This document shows, in pieces, positions 1 through 7,778 of a DNA stretch of 17,599 nt. Location: positions 1 to 17,599 of the forward strand of contig JAHLWE010000260.1 of NCBI GenBank assembly GCA_019058135.1, in the 5' to 3' direction. The notes beneath the pieces are model-generated. The model saw only the letters and a program-made list of their open reading frames with translations, did not search any database and was not told where the DNA came from. The position numbers and the translations under genes are program-made. How positions within the stretch are numbered: position 1 is the stretch's first letter; the number at the start of each line of letters is the position of its first letter. This DNA is from Promethearchaeota archaeon. GTDB lineage: Archaea; Asgardarchaeota; Lokiarchaeia; Sigyniarchaeales; SOKP01.

Positions 1-229
1 TAGTCAACTTTTCTTCTTCCCCCTCCCTAAGCGCACCTTGGCGGACATATTCAATTTCTTTTGGATTATCAGTAATTACTATGACTTTCGCTGGTTTACA
101 TAAATCTACAAATTCATTTACAATTTTTAATACTTTTGGGTTCTTGAGAGCAACCAATTTTTGGAGATCTTCTTCCGATAAAAGGGTTTTTGTTGTTTCA
201 GTTAAATTATCCAAATCAAAGTCTTTCAT
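1..229 (-). CDS. pckG: Phosphoenolpyruvate carboxykinase (GTP), N-terminal fragment
   Basis: The first 76 codons are in the window; the rest runs off the left edge. GTP-type PEP carboxykinase interconverts oxaloacetate and PEP in the cytoplasm, linking the C4 pool to gluconeogenesis. The visible part matches the start of archaeal (Thermococcus-like) enzymes as I know them: a short acidic helix, then KNPKVLKIVNEFVDLCKP, VIVITDNPKEIEYVRQ and GALREGEEEKL. None of the catalytic motifs (kinase P-loop, metal ligands) lies in the window, so activity cannot be judged. The start is the ATG at 229-227. A nearby ATG at 234 is out of frame and closes after two codons. There is no Shine-Dalgarno, but a TATA-like box sits about 28 bases upstream, which fits a leaderless mRNA. 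It lies on the same strand as the metVF pair but is separated from it by a T-rich terminator. Confidence 0.75.
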   Translation of the reverse strand, partial: MKDFDLDNLTETTKTLLSEEDLQKLVALKNPKVLKIVNEFVDLCKPAKVIVITDNPKEIEYVRQGALREGEEEKLT

Positions 230-253
230 TTCATTTAAGTGAATATTACAAGA

Positions 254-261
254 TATATAAA
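254..261 (-). promoter_or_regulatory. TATA box for pckG (leaderless)
   Basis: TTTATATA on the minus strand, centred about 28 bases before the pckG ATG. Archaeal TATA boxes lie about 26 bases before the transcription start, so the mRNA would begin at or next to the ATG. That agrees with the lack of a ribosome binding site. Confidence 0.4.
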
Positions 262-394
262 ATAAATTAATTTTCTCAAAATGGTATATTCGGTAAAATT
301 TATAAAACTTTTTCTCAATTTAGCAGAAAAAATCGATTAAAAATAAAAAAGATTCTATTTTTTTCAATTAATATAAATAAAAACATAATGAGCA

Positions 395-431
395 ATAAAA
401 ATAGAAATAGGAAAAAAGAAAAAAAAAGAAA
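395..431 (-). terminator. T-rich terminator after metF copy 1
   Basis: Directly after the metF stop (434-432), the minus strand carries several T tracts of five to nine bases interrupted by single C or CC. There is no hairpin. This is the usual form of an archaeal intrinsic terminator. It separates metVF copy 1 from pckG. Confidence 0.5.
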
Positions 432-1364
432 TTAACCCTTAATTACTTCTATTAATTTCGGAAAGATGCGCGGATAATGAACAGCCATACAATGAACGCC
501 ACCCAATAGATCTTTATTCTTGAGCTCGGTTATGAAAGGCTTGAAAAATTCATAATTAGCTTGGTCATAAATTTCTTTTTGCTTGGCTTTGTCCGTTTTA
601 TAATCATTTTTGATGGATTTCCATTTCGCAAGAATGTCCTTAGGTACATCAACTCCTGGAACAAAAGTATCAAAACCTTTTGCCATAGCGTACGACTTCA
701 TTGGAAAGATGCCCAATAATACCGGAACGTTATATTTTTTAATTTCGGTAAGAAATTCTATTGTTTTATCTAGATCGTACGCAACTTGGGTTTGAATAAA
801 TTCGCATCCAGCCTCTACCTTACGCCCAATTTTCAGGGCTTCCGCCTCCATGGGGTTTGAATTGGGATTTGCAGCAGCCCCAACATGAAACTTTGGAGGA
901 GACTCGATTTCGTAACCGTTTATTGTGCCCTTGTCGACCATTTCCCTCACAAGCATGCATAATGTTGCGGAATCAAGGTCAAAAACAGGTTTGCTTTCAG
1001 GCATGTCACCCATGTTAGGATGATCCCCAGTGAGTGAGAGGATATTTCTTAACCCCAAGGCGTGTCCGCCCATAATCATGCCAGCAATGCCAAGCTTGTT
1101 AACGTCTCTAACGGTTAATTGCCAAATAACCTCAATATTTGCTTCTTTTTGGATGATATGAGAAGCTGCCAATGAATTAATAGTAACGATCCCTAAAGGA
1201 CTATCAGTTACATTTGCAGCTACCACATAAGGCGCCATTTCCTTAGCTTCCTGAATTGTATGAGAGAGGTCGCAAGTTTTTTCCGGCTCCAATTCTCCAG
1301 TTAAAATAAATTCTCCTTTAGCTAACATTTCGCCCAATTTTGAATAAACTTTTTTTTCTGCCAT
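432..1364 (-). CDS. metF: Methylenetetrahydrofolate reductase, MetF family (copy 1)
   Basis: MetF is an FAD-containing TIM-barrel enzyme that reduces methylene-tetrahydrofolate to methyl-tetrahydrofolate, the last step of the Wood-Ljungdahl methyl branch. In some archaea MetF homologues are thought to act on the H4MPT analogue. The 310 residues cover the whole barrel. Visible landmarks are TGELEP (~22-27, holding the catalytic Glu), ANVTDSP (~50), TVRDVNK (~83), LTGDH (~110), AANPNSNP (~163), the folate-site IQTQ (~190), VPVLLGIFPMK (~212) and GGVHCMAVHYPR near the end. Copy 2 has the more usual RDRNR where this one has RDVNK. The start is fixed by a strong AGGAGG overlapping the metV stop, ten bases before the ATG, so it is co-transcribed with and probably translationally coupled to metV. 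The stretch looks less AT-rich than the Hdr genes. Substrate (H4F or H4MPT) cannot be read from sequence alone. Confidence 0.9.
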   Translation of the reverse strand: MAEKKVYSKLGEMLAKGEFILTGELEPEKTCDLSHTIQEAKEMAPYVVAANVTDSPLGIVTINSLAASHIIQKEANIEVIWQLTVRDVNKLGIAGMIMGGHALGLRNILSLTGDHPNMGDMPESKPVFDLDSATLCMLVREMVDKGTINGYEIESPPKFHVGAAANPNSNPMEAEALKIGRKVEAGCEFIQTQVAYDLDKTIEFLTEIKKYNVPVLLGIFPMKSYAMAKGFDTFVPGVDVPKDILAKWKSIKNDYKTDKAKQKEIYDQANYEFFKPFITELKNKDLLGGVHCMAVHYPRIFPKLIEVIKG

Positions 1365-1374
1365 TTTTTTCTAA

Positions 1375-1380
1375 CCTCCT
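1375..1380 (-). promoter_or_regulatory. Ribosome binding site of metF copy 1
   Basis: AGGAGG on the minus strand overlaps two bases of the upstream metV stop codon (1381-1379). It sits 10 bases before the metF ATG, implying coupled translation of the pair. Confidence 0.7.
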
Positions 1381-2044
1381 ACCTAAATACTACACTTTTT
1401 TGATGGCCTCTATCAGCCCAATTGAAAGCAGGTCTAAGCTGTACAAATAAATCCAAACGTCCAATTTTTTTCAAACGCTCATATATTAAAATCCACCCGC
1501 AATCCTTTTCGTAATTTCCTACTTCGCACTTACCATCGAGCTGGCCGCCACAAGGACCGTTCATTAGACCTTTTGCGCAAGAGGTTACTGGACATATTCC
1601 ACCGGTGTAATTTAATAAACAATCACCACAACCAGCACATTTTACGTGAAAACGACCGATACGTTCAGTTTCAGCAATTCCATGCGTATTTAAACCTATA
1701 AAGATTGGCTTAACAATGTTTTTTCTATCAAACAAATCAAGCATACCTTGAAGACCAGCTCCACAAGATAAAATGAGAAATGCATCAACTTTATCTAAGG
1801 CCTCTTGTGGAACATTCCTCCAATCTTGAAGATCCTGTCTAAAATCGCAAGGTTCTTTAAACTCTTGATGATAAACTACGTTTTTTCCTGCATTTTTGAG
1901 ATGTTCCAACATTTCATTTACAGATTTTTCATCTGAACATTGAGCAGTAACGGAACATGTACCACAATAGATCAATATAATATTGTTATAGCTTTTTAGT
2001 GCATCTTCAATTTCTTCAAAATCTTTTTTAGTTGTAACAATCAT
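1379..2044 (-). CDS. metV: MetV, cysteine-rich partner of MetF (copy 1)
   Basis: A 221-residue protein of the methylenetetrahydrofolate reductase C-terminal family (MetV), the Fe-S/zinc subunit that passes electrons to MetF in MetVF-type reductases. The N-terminal domain has C27, C30, C36, C66 and C94 (ILSCGAG). The C-terminal domain carries the family signature: CAGCGDCLL (C136, C139, C142), CPVTSCAKGL (C151, C156), NGPCGG (C165), GKCEV (C173) and CGW (C182), then an IYERLKKIGRLDLF helix. This order matches MetV2 at 8766, although the N-terminal cysteine pattern differs (CGTC-x5-C here, CDGCC there). It is first in a two-gene minus-strand operon with metF. A TATA-like box lies about 27 bases before the ATG, so the mRNA is probably leaderless. 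Confidence 0.88.
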   Translation of the reverse strand: MIVTTKKDFEEIEDALKSYNNIILIYCGTCSVTAQCSDEKSVNEMLEHLKNAGKNVVYHQEFKEPCDFRQDLQDWRNVPQEALDKVDAFLILSCGAGLQGMLDLFDRKNIVKPIFIGLNTHGIAETERIGRFHVKCAGCGDCLLNYTGGICPVTSCAKGLMNGPCGGQLDGKCEVGNYEKDCGWILIYERLKKIGRLDLFVQLRPAFNWADRGHQKSVVFR

Positions 2045-2649
2045 ATTTACGACAATATTCTTTTTCTTTTTATAATTATAATTAAATATCTATGTAGGTA
2101 AATAAAATAGTCAATTTAAGTTTTTTGATAATTTTAATTTTAAGTTACGATAATAACATGATCAATTTTGGAAAAGATCAAATAATATCTCATTTCAAAA
2201 ACTCAAAAAAGTGTCATGTTTGAAATTAATTTTTCTATCATTGATAATATACATTTAATAATTCTAATATTAAACATATCAGTTTAGCAATTAACAGATC
2301 AACCTTGAGATTAATAAATCAATCTTTAAAATAATTTAAAAATTATGTCGAGGATTTTAAATTTTATTTTTAGATCTCGTCATTAAATTTATCATAAAAG
2401 ATCAAATTAGATCATATTTTTTTTCTCATTTTAATCAATCAATAATATACTTTTTATTAATTATATACAAAAATAGGAAAAAGAATTACTAAAAAAATCG
2501 AAATTTTACAAAAAAAAGAATAAATTTTAAATATTATTAACGATCTTGTATAAAATTAAGTACTTAATTAATTTAATTTAGCATTAACTATTAAATAATT
2601 TGATTTAATTTTAAAAAAAAATTGATTAATGGAACGGAATTGAAAATTT
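2045..2649. promoter_or_regulatory. Divergent 605-base upstream region, GATC-rich
   Basis: No credible gene is seen here. The region is extremely AT-rich and must hold the promoters of both metVF copy 1 (leftward) and the frhB-hdr operon (rightward). It contains seven GATC sites, starting near 2160, 2176, 2297, 2373, 2400, 2410 and 2542; four of them read GATCAA. There are also nested inverted repeats: AACATGA (2155-2161) with TCATGTT (2214-2220), and ATTTCAAA (2192-2199) with TTTGAAAT (2219-2226). These are candidate operator elements. I cannot choose a TATA box for frhB with confidence among the many A/T tracts. Confidence 0.45.
2068..2075 (-). promoter_or_regulatory. TATA box for metV-metF copy 1
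   Basis: TTATAAAA on the minus strand, centred about 27 bases before the metV ATG and with no Shine-Dalgarno between. The geometry matches the pckG and 15139 promoters and implies a leaderless transcript. Confidence 0.4.
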
Positions 2650-3771
2650 ATGGAAGAAGTTAAATCAAAGAACTTATTGCTAAAAGAGATAAAAACTTTT
2701 AAAGAACTTGAAAAAGAGATCATCGATAATAATAAATGTTGTGCTTGTGGAGCATGTGTTGCTTATTGTACAAGTCAGGGTTTTGATGTTATTAAAATGG
2801 ATGGTAATAAACCTATATACATAACAGATGCAAATATTGATAATTGTAAAGAATGCGGAATTTGCTATTATATATGCCCCAATACAACACCGTTAATAGA
2901 TCAAATAAATGAAGAATTTCAAATTATAGACGAACTGGGACATATAATTACTGTAATTGCTGCAAAAACGACTGATCAAGAAATTAAGAAACTCGGACAA
3001 GATGGGGGAATAGTTACAACTGTTTTGACGTATTTATTTGAACAAGATAGAATAGACGCAGCGATTGTATCGGAATATGACGAGAATTTTAAACCTGTAC
3101 CAAAAATCATTTATGATAAAAAAGATTTATTAAAATCCGCGGGAACTCGTTATTCCATCTCATCAAATATTTTACCATTAAAAGATTTCAATAAAATCTC
3201 CCAAGAAATAATGAATAAAAAAGATATTCTTAATATTGAAGATTTATCTATAGCATTTGTTGGAACTCCATGTCAATGTAGAGCTATTAGAAAAATGCAA
3301 CATTTAAGTATAAGTCCTATTTATAGTATCAGATTTGTTATAGGCTTATTTTGTTTTGAAAATTTTGATTATGATAAATTATTTGAGATCATAGAAAAAG
3401 AAACCAAATTAGTACCAGCGAATGTTTTAAAAGCACAGATAAAGAAGAATTTTTTTGTTACTTCGAGGGAAAATAAAGTATTTGAAGTGGATATTAAAAA
3501 ACTTGATGAAGCTGTAAGAGATCATTGCCATGAATGTGATGAATTTACTGGAAGATTTTCAGATTTTAGTGTAGGAGCATCTGGAGCTCCAGAAGGGTAT
3601 TCTATTATAATCATACGTACAAATGAAGGACAAAATCTAATTAATTCTCTTCTTTCAGAAGGGTTTATAGACAAATATAATATTCCAGCAAAAGAGATTT
3701 CTGAATGGAAAACAAAAAAAATCAATTGGTTTAGAAAAATGACTTCTCTTAAAACTAAAAAAGGAAAATAG
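2650..3771 (+). CDS. FrhB/FdhB-family F420-type dehydrogenase beta subunit with N-terminal 2[4Fe-4S] ferredoxin domain
   Basis: A 373-residue member of the coenzyme F420 hydrogenase/dehydrogenase beta subunit family (FrhB, FpoF, FdhB), flavoproteins that exchange electrons between F420 and Fe-S partners. Residues 30-40 (C30, C33, C36, C40) and 66-76 (C66, C69, C72, C76-P) form two ferredoxin motifs. The family core follows: GQDGGIVTTVLTYL (~116), the signature FVGTPCQCRAIR (~203, C208 and C210), and HCHEC (C293, C296) with SDFSVGASGAPEGY. It is the first gene of the operon. Its stop overlaps the ribosome site of hdrA, so it is probably a subunit of the Hdr complex rather than a free enzyme. 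The family also contains ferredoxin- and NAD(P)-linked members and GltD- or SirA-like side activities, so F420 as partner is inference. Confidence 0.85.
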   Translation: MEEVKSKNLLLKEIKTFKELEKEIIDNNKCCACGACVAYCTSQGFDVIKMDGNKPIYITDANIDNCKECGICYYICPNTTPLIDQINEEFQIIDELGHIITVIAAKTTDQEIKKLGQDGGIVTTVLTYLFEQDRIDAAIVSEYDENFKPVPKIIYDKKDLLKSAGTRYSISSNILPLKDFNKISQEIMNKKDILNIEDLSIAFVGTPCQCRAIRKMQHLSISPIYSIRFVIGLFCFENFDYDKLFEIIEKETKLVPANVLKAQIKKNFFVTSRENKVFEVDIKKLDEAVRDHCHECDEFTGRFSDFSVGASGAPEGYSIIIIRTNEGQNLINSLLSEGFIDKYNIPAKEISEWKTKKINWFRKMTSLKTKKGK

Positions 3772-3776
3772 GGTGA
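3771..3776 (+). promoter_or_regulatory. Ribosome binding site deciding the hdrA start
   Basis: GGGTGA overlaps the frhB stop and lies five bases before the ATG at 3782. It contains the alternative GTG start (3773), which has only a weaker AAGGA ahead of it, so ATG 3782 is preferred. Confidence 0.6.
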
Positions 3777-3781
3777 AAAAA

Positions 3782-6700
3782 ATGAAAAATAGTAACATTT
3801 TAGTTATTGGAGCAGGAATATCTGGTATATCAGCTTCATTGGATTTAGCAGAACAAGGATATCGGGTAATATTAGTAGAAAAGGATTCTACAATTGGAGG
3901 TAGGATGGCACAATTAGATAAGACTTTTCCTACATTGGATTGTTCTATTTGTATTTTAGCTCCCAAAATGGTTGAGGTTGCTCGACACCCTAACATTAAA
4001 CTCTTTACATATTCAGAAGTTTATGAAGTATCGGGATCAATGGGAAATTTTACAGTAAAAATTCTAAAAAAGGCACGCTATGTTAATGAAGAAAAATGTA
4101 CTGGTTGTGGAGACTGTGCAACAATTTGCCCCGTTAGAGGACTTCCAAACAAATTTGATGAAGGATTAAAATATAATCATGCTGCATATATTTCTTTTCC
4201 TTCAGCAGTGCCTTCAGTTTATCTTATTGACAAGGAAAAGTGCCTATATTTAAATTATGGGATTTGTGCATTATGTGCTAAGAATTGTGGTGCAGAAGCT
4301 ATAGATTTCACACAAAAAGATGAGGTATTAGAATATAATGTTGCTTCAATTATTGTTGCAACTGGATTTGATTTGATTGATCCAAGTATTTTGGCACGAT
4401 ATCATTATGGAGAATATAAAAATGTCATTACAGGAATGAAATTTGAACGTCTATTGTGTGCTTCTGGACCAACAGTGGGGGAGTTAATACGTCCTTCTGA
4501 TGGAAAACATGTTAAAAATATTGCATTTATCGCTTGCGTTGGATCAAGAAATGTCAATATATGCGCTTATTGTTCCAAATTTTGTTGTATGTACATGGTA
4601 AAAGAAGCCGTTGTGGCAAAAGAACACGCTCCAGAGATTTCTCCAACGATTTTCTTTAATGATACAAGAACAATTGGAAAAAACCAAGAGGAATTTATAG
4701 AACGCGCAAAAGATGAATATGGAGTTAAATATAATCGTGGAATTCCAGGAGATATTAGAGAAGATCCATTAACTCAGGATTTAATTGTCAAATATGCAAA
4801 TCTAGATACAGGAGAAGTAGAAGAAAAGATCTTTGATATGGTAATTTTATCTAATGCCGTAATACCAAGAAGAGATGCGGGTCACTTAGCTAAGATTCTT
4901 GGAATTGAACAAAATGATTTTGGATTCTTTAAAACAGAGAATTCTTTAGAAGATTTAAAATCCACTATTCCAGGAATATATATTACGGGTTCATGTCAAA
5001 GTCCCGATGATATTCCAAATTCAGTAGCAAAAGCGAGTGGTGCTTCTTCCCTTGCTGCTCAACATGCAGTTCAAATTCCCGAGGAAGAAATAGTGATTGA
5101 ACTACCTCCTTTAAAGTATGTATCTCCATTTGATGAGCCTAGAATTGGAGTCTTTGTATGTAATTGTGGTGTTAATATTGCAGGATATATGGATAATGAA
5201 GAAATCGTTGAATATTTAAAGACTCTCCCCAACGTGGTTTTTGCTATGAACAACAAATACAGTTGCTCTGAACAGACTCAACAAATAATCAAAGATAAGA
5301 TTATTGAAGAGAATTTAAATCGAGTTATTGTAGCTGCTTGTACTCCAAGAACTCACGAATCACTTTTTCAAAATACACTACGAGAAGTAGGTTTAAATCC
5401 ATATCTGTTTAATTTTGTGAGCATACGAGAACTTGACTCTTGGGTTCATATGAAAGATAAACCAAAAGCCACTGATAAAGCAAAAGATTTAATCAGAATG
5501 GGTATAGCAAGGGCAAGAAATTTAAAACCGGAATTTAAAATAAAGGGAGATGTAATTCCTGAAGCTTTGGTCATTGGTGGAGGTATTGCGGGTATGAGTG
5601 CGGCATTAGAAATAGCAAAAAGTGGATTTAAAGTCCATTTAGTTGAAAAAATGGACAAACTTGGAGGTCAATTGAATTTAATCTATAAAATAAATTTCGA
5701 TAGAATCGATTCTATGGAATTTATTTCAAAATTTATCAAAGGAATTAAAGAACAAAAGAATATTAATACTTATTTATCATCTAATATCGTTAATGTGAAA
5801 GGCTCAATCGGAGATTTTTCGATTAAAATAGAAGATTTAGAAAAAAACACATCAAAAATTAGAGTTGGTGCAATTATTGTTGCTACTGGTGCTTCAGAAT
5901 ATAAACCTACGGATTGGTACAATTATGGAAAAGATCCAAGGGTTTTTACTCAATTAGAATTATCAGAAAAATTACGCAATAATGAATTAACGGATGGAGA
6001 AACTCTTGTGTTTATTCATTGCGTCGGTTCTAGGCAAGAAACAGGAAGAAGTTATTGTTCTCTTATTTGTTGTAGTGAATCAATACGGCATGCATTGTAT
6101 GTTAAAGAAAATTATCCAAATTCAAATATTTTTGTATTATATCGCGATATTCGTGTTGGAACAGAAGAAGAGCAATATTATTGGAAAGCAAGAGAAGATA
6201 TTAACTACCTTAGGTTTTCAGAATACCCTGAACTGGATTTTAATGATGATAAAATTACCGTTAGAGTTCATGATATGTTAACACAGATTAATTTACACAT
6301 TAAAGCGGATAAGGTGGTTTTATCTACACCCTTAATTCCCGATGAAAAAAATAAACAATTAGCAGAGTTATTAAAAGTTCCTCTGGATAAAAATGGTTTC
6401 TTTTTTGAAGCACACATCAAACTAAGACCTTTTGATTTTGCAACAGATGGAATCTTTTTATGTGGAACTGCACATGGTCCAAAAGGTATTGCTGATTCGA
6501 TTAGTCAAGGACGTGCAACTGCTTCACACGCGTTAATTCCCTTAATTGCTGGAGTTGTAGAAAATGAACCAATTATTTCTAATGTAAATCCCGCGTTATG
6601 TATAGGTTGTAATAGATGCGCAGAAGTTTGCAGCTTTGGTGCTATTGGGGTTCCAATGGATAGCAGTAAGATGATTTCTGAAGTGAATCCCTTATTATGT

Positions 6701-7225
6701 AAGGGATGTGGTGATTGTGCGGCTGAATGTCCAGCAGATGCTATTAAAATGAGCCATTTTAGCAATGAACAAGTTGAGCCAATGATTGTTGAAGCTGTAA
6801 GAGGTGATTTTGTGGATGAACGCCCAAGAATTGTAGCATTTCTCTGTAATTGGTGTAGTTATGCAGGTGCGGATATGTGTGGAGTAAGCCGATTTCAATA
6901 CCCAACTAATGTAAGACCAATAAGAGTAATGTGTTCTGGAAGAATTCCAAAAAGTTTTATTCTACAGGCATTTTTAGAAGGAGCAGATGGTGTTTTTATT
7001 GGAGGCTGTCATATCGGTGATTGCCATTACATTGCAGGAAATCATGATGCACTAAGAAGAGTTAATGAGATTAAAAATGTAATAGCAAAATTGGGTATTG
7101 ACCCTGAGAGATTTCGGCTTGAATGGATTTCTGCGAGTGAAGGTAAAATTTTTGCAGAAGTTATGAACGAATTTATTAATGAAGTAAAAGAATTAGGACC
7201 TTTAAGCCCTGAGGTGAAAGCATAA
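3782..7225 (+). CDS. hdrA: Tandem HdrA-HdrA-MvhD fusion, putative electron-bifurcating core
   Basis: HdrA is the FAD/Fe-S subunit of heterodisulfide-reductase-type complexes that split or merge electron pairs. Here two HdrA modules and MvhD are one chain (1147 residues from ATG 3782; 1150 from GTG 3773; numbering below uses 1150). Module 1 (~8-435) has FAD motif GAGISG (13-18), the inserted ferredoxin domain (C109, C112, C115, C119; C157, C165, C168, C172) and the Cys group C264, C267, C271, C272. It lacks the usual HdrA N-terminal domain. Module 2 (~455-1000) has that domain (C463NC465), a second FAD motif GGGIAGM (602-608), C762, C766, C767, no inserted ferredoxin, and two intact C-terminal [4Fe-4S] motifs (C943, C946, C949, C953; C976, C979, C982, C986). 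MvhD (~1018-1125) shows FLCNWCSYAGAD, MCSGR and GGCHIGDCHY. The module order recalls QmoA plus QmoB of sulfate reducers. It is translationally coupled to frhB and hdrC. Confidence 0.92.
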   Translation: MKNSNILVIGAGISGISASLDLAEQGYRVILVEKDSTIGGRMAQLDKTFPTLDCSICILAPKMVEVARHPNIKLFTYSEVYEVSGSMGNFTVKILKKARYVNEEKCTGCGDCATICPVRGLPNKFDEGLKYNHAAYISFPSAVPSVYLIDKEKCLYLNYGICALCAKNCGAEAIDFTQKDEVLEYNVASIIVATGFDLIDPSILARYHYGEYKNVITGMKFERLLCASGPTVGELIRPSDGKHVKNIAFIACVGSRNVNICAYCSKFCCMYMVKEAVVAKEHAPEISPTIFFNDTRTIGKNQEEFIERAKDEYGVKYNRGIPGDIREDPLTQDLIVKYANLDTGEVEEKIFDMVILSNAVIPRRDAGHLAKILGIEQNDFGFFKTENSLEDLKSTIPGIYITGSCQSPDDIPNSVAKASGASSLAAQHAVQIPEEEIVIELPPLKYVSPFDEPRIGVFVCNCGVNIAGYMDNEEIVEYLKTLPNVVFAMNNKYSCSEQTQQIIKDKIIEENLNRVIVAACTPRTHESLFQNTLREVGLNPYLFNFVSIRELDSWVHMKDKPKATDKAKDLIRMGIARARNLKPEFKIKGDVIPEALVIGGGIAGMSAALEIAKSGFKVHLVEKMDKLGGQLNLIYKINFDRIDSMEFISKFIKGIKEQKNINTYLSSNIVNVKGSIGDFSIKIEDLEKNTSKIRVGAIIVATGASEYKPTDWYNYGKDPRVFTQLELSEKLRNNELTDGETLVFIHCVGSRQETGRSYCSLICCSESIRHALYVKENYPNSNIFVLYRDIRVGTEEEQYYWKAREDINYLRFSEYPELDFNDDKITVRVHDMLTQINLHIKADKVVLSTPLIPDEKNKQLAELLKVPLDKNGFFFEAHIKLRPFDFATDGIFLCGTAHGPKGIADSISQGRATASHALIPLIAGVVENEPIISNVNPALCIGCNRCAEVCSFGAIGVPMDSSKMISEVNPLLCKGCGDCAAECPADAIKMSHFSNEQVEPMIVEAVRGDFVDERPRIVAFLCNWCSYAGADMCGVSRFQYPTNVRPIRVMCSGRIPKSFILQAFLEGADGVFIGGCHIGDCHYIAGNHDALRRVNEIKNVIAKLGIDPERFRLEWISASEGKIFAEVMNEFINEVKELGPLSPEVKA
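7211..7217 (+). promoter_or_regulatory. Ribosome binding site of hdrC
   Basis: GAGGTGA lies inside the last codons of hdrA, nine bases before the hdrC ATG. It closely matches the archaeal anti-Shine-Dalgarno. Reading through hdrA would couple the two genes. Confidence 0.65.
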
Positions 7226-7226
7226 G

Positions 7227-7772
7227 ATGGCAAAAAATCAAGATATAATTAAATCGACAGATTTAATGTCTGATCTAAGATATCAAATAACTAATCAAAT
7301 CGAGGGTAAATCTTTATTAGCATGTATTCAATGCGGGGTTTGCAGTAGTGGTTGTACGGTATCACAATATATTGACTTACAACCTCATAGAGTTGTGGCA
7401 TGTCTATTACTAGGTTTAAAAGATAAGGTTTTAAATAGTAATGCTATATGGTATTGCTCTCTATGCCATAGATGCACAGAACGTTGTCCGAAAAGTGTAG
7501 ATTTTTCATTTATTTTAGCATTGGTAAGAAATATGGCTGTCAAAGAGGGATATATCCCACCAGAGTATGAGGTTTCTATAAATGCTGTTCTTCAACATGG
7601 ATTCACAGTTCCATATTCCGGAGATATGAAGAAAACTATTGATAGGAATAGAGCGAAATTTGGATTACCAGAAATTATTCCACCCAAATTAGATGAATTA
7701 ATTTTTATAGTTAAAGAAACAGGACTTGAAAAGACACTTGAAGACGCAAAAAAAAAAAAAAAAAGAGGTTAA
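7227..7772 (+). CDS. hdrC: HdrC-like 2[4Fe-4S] electron-transfer subunit
   Basis: HdrC carries electrons from HdrA to HdrB. This 181-residue protein has two complete ferredoxin motifs: CIQCGVCSSGC (C33, C36, C39, C43) and CSLCHRCTERCP (C77, C80, C83, C87). The helical spacer between them (PHRVVACLLLGLKDKVL) is typical of HdrC, and no other domain follows. The start one base after the hdrA stop is supported by a GAGGTGA ribosome site. The last codons cross a run of 17 A (7748-7764) encoding five lysines. The hdrB ribosome site (GAGGTT) follows immediately and overlaps the hdrC stop. A one-base error or slippage there would change only the last few residues. Confidence 0.9.
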   Translation: MAKNQDIIKSTDLMSDLRYQITNQIEGKSLLACIQCGVCSSGCTVSQYIDLQPHRVVACLLLGLKDKVLNSNAIWYCSLCHRCTERCPKSVDFSFILALVRNMAVKEGYIPPEYEVSINAVLQHGFTVPYSGDMKKTIDRNRAKFGLPEIIPPKLDELIFIVKETGLEKTLEDAKKKKKRG

Positions 7773-7778
7773 AATATA

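Noticed and set aside
3773..3781. GTG 3773 as the hdrA start
   Set aside because: The GTG lies inside GGGTGA, a well-placed ribosome site for ATG 3782. The protein differs by only three residues, so this is a preference rather than proof.
3655..3996. 113-codon minus-strand frame across the frhB-hdrA junction
   Set aside because: Antisense to conserved FrhB and HdrA sequence, with no matching motif or ribosome site.
5994..6281. 95-codon plus-strand frame inside hdrA
   Set aside because: A shadow frame inside an unmistakable HdrA coding region.
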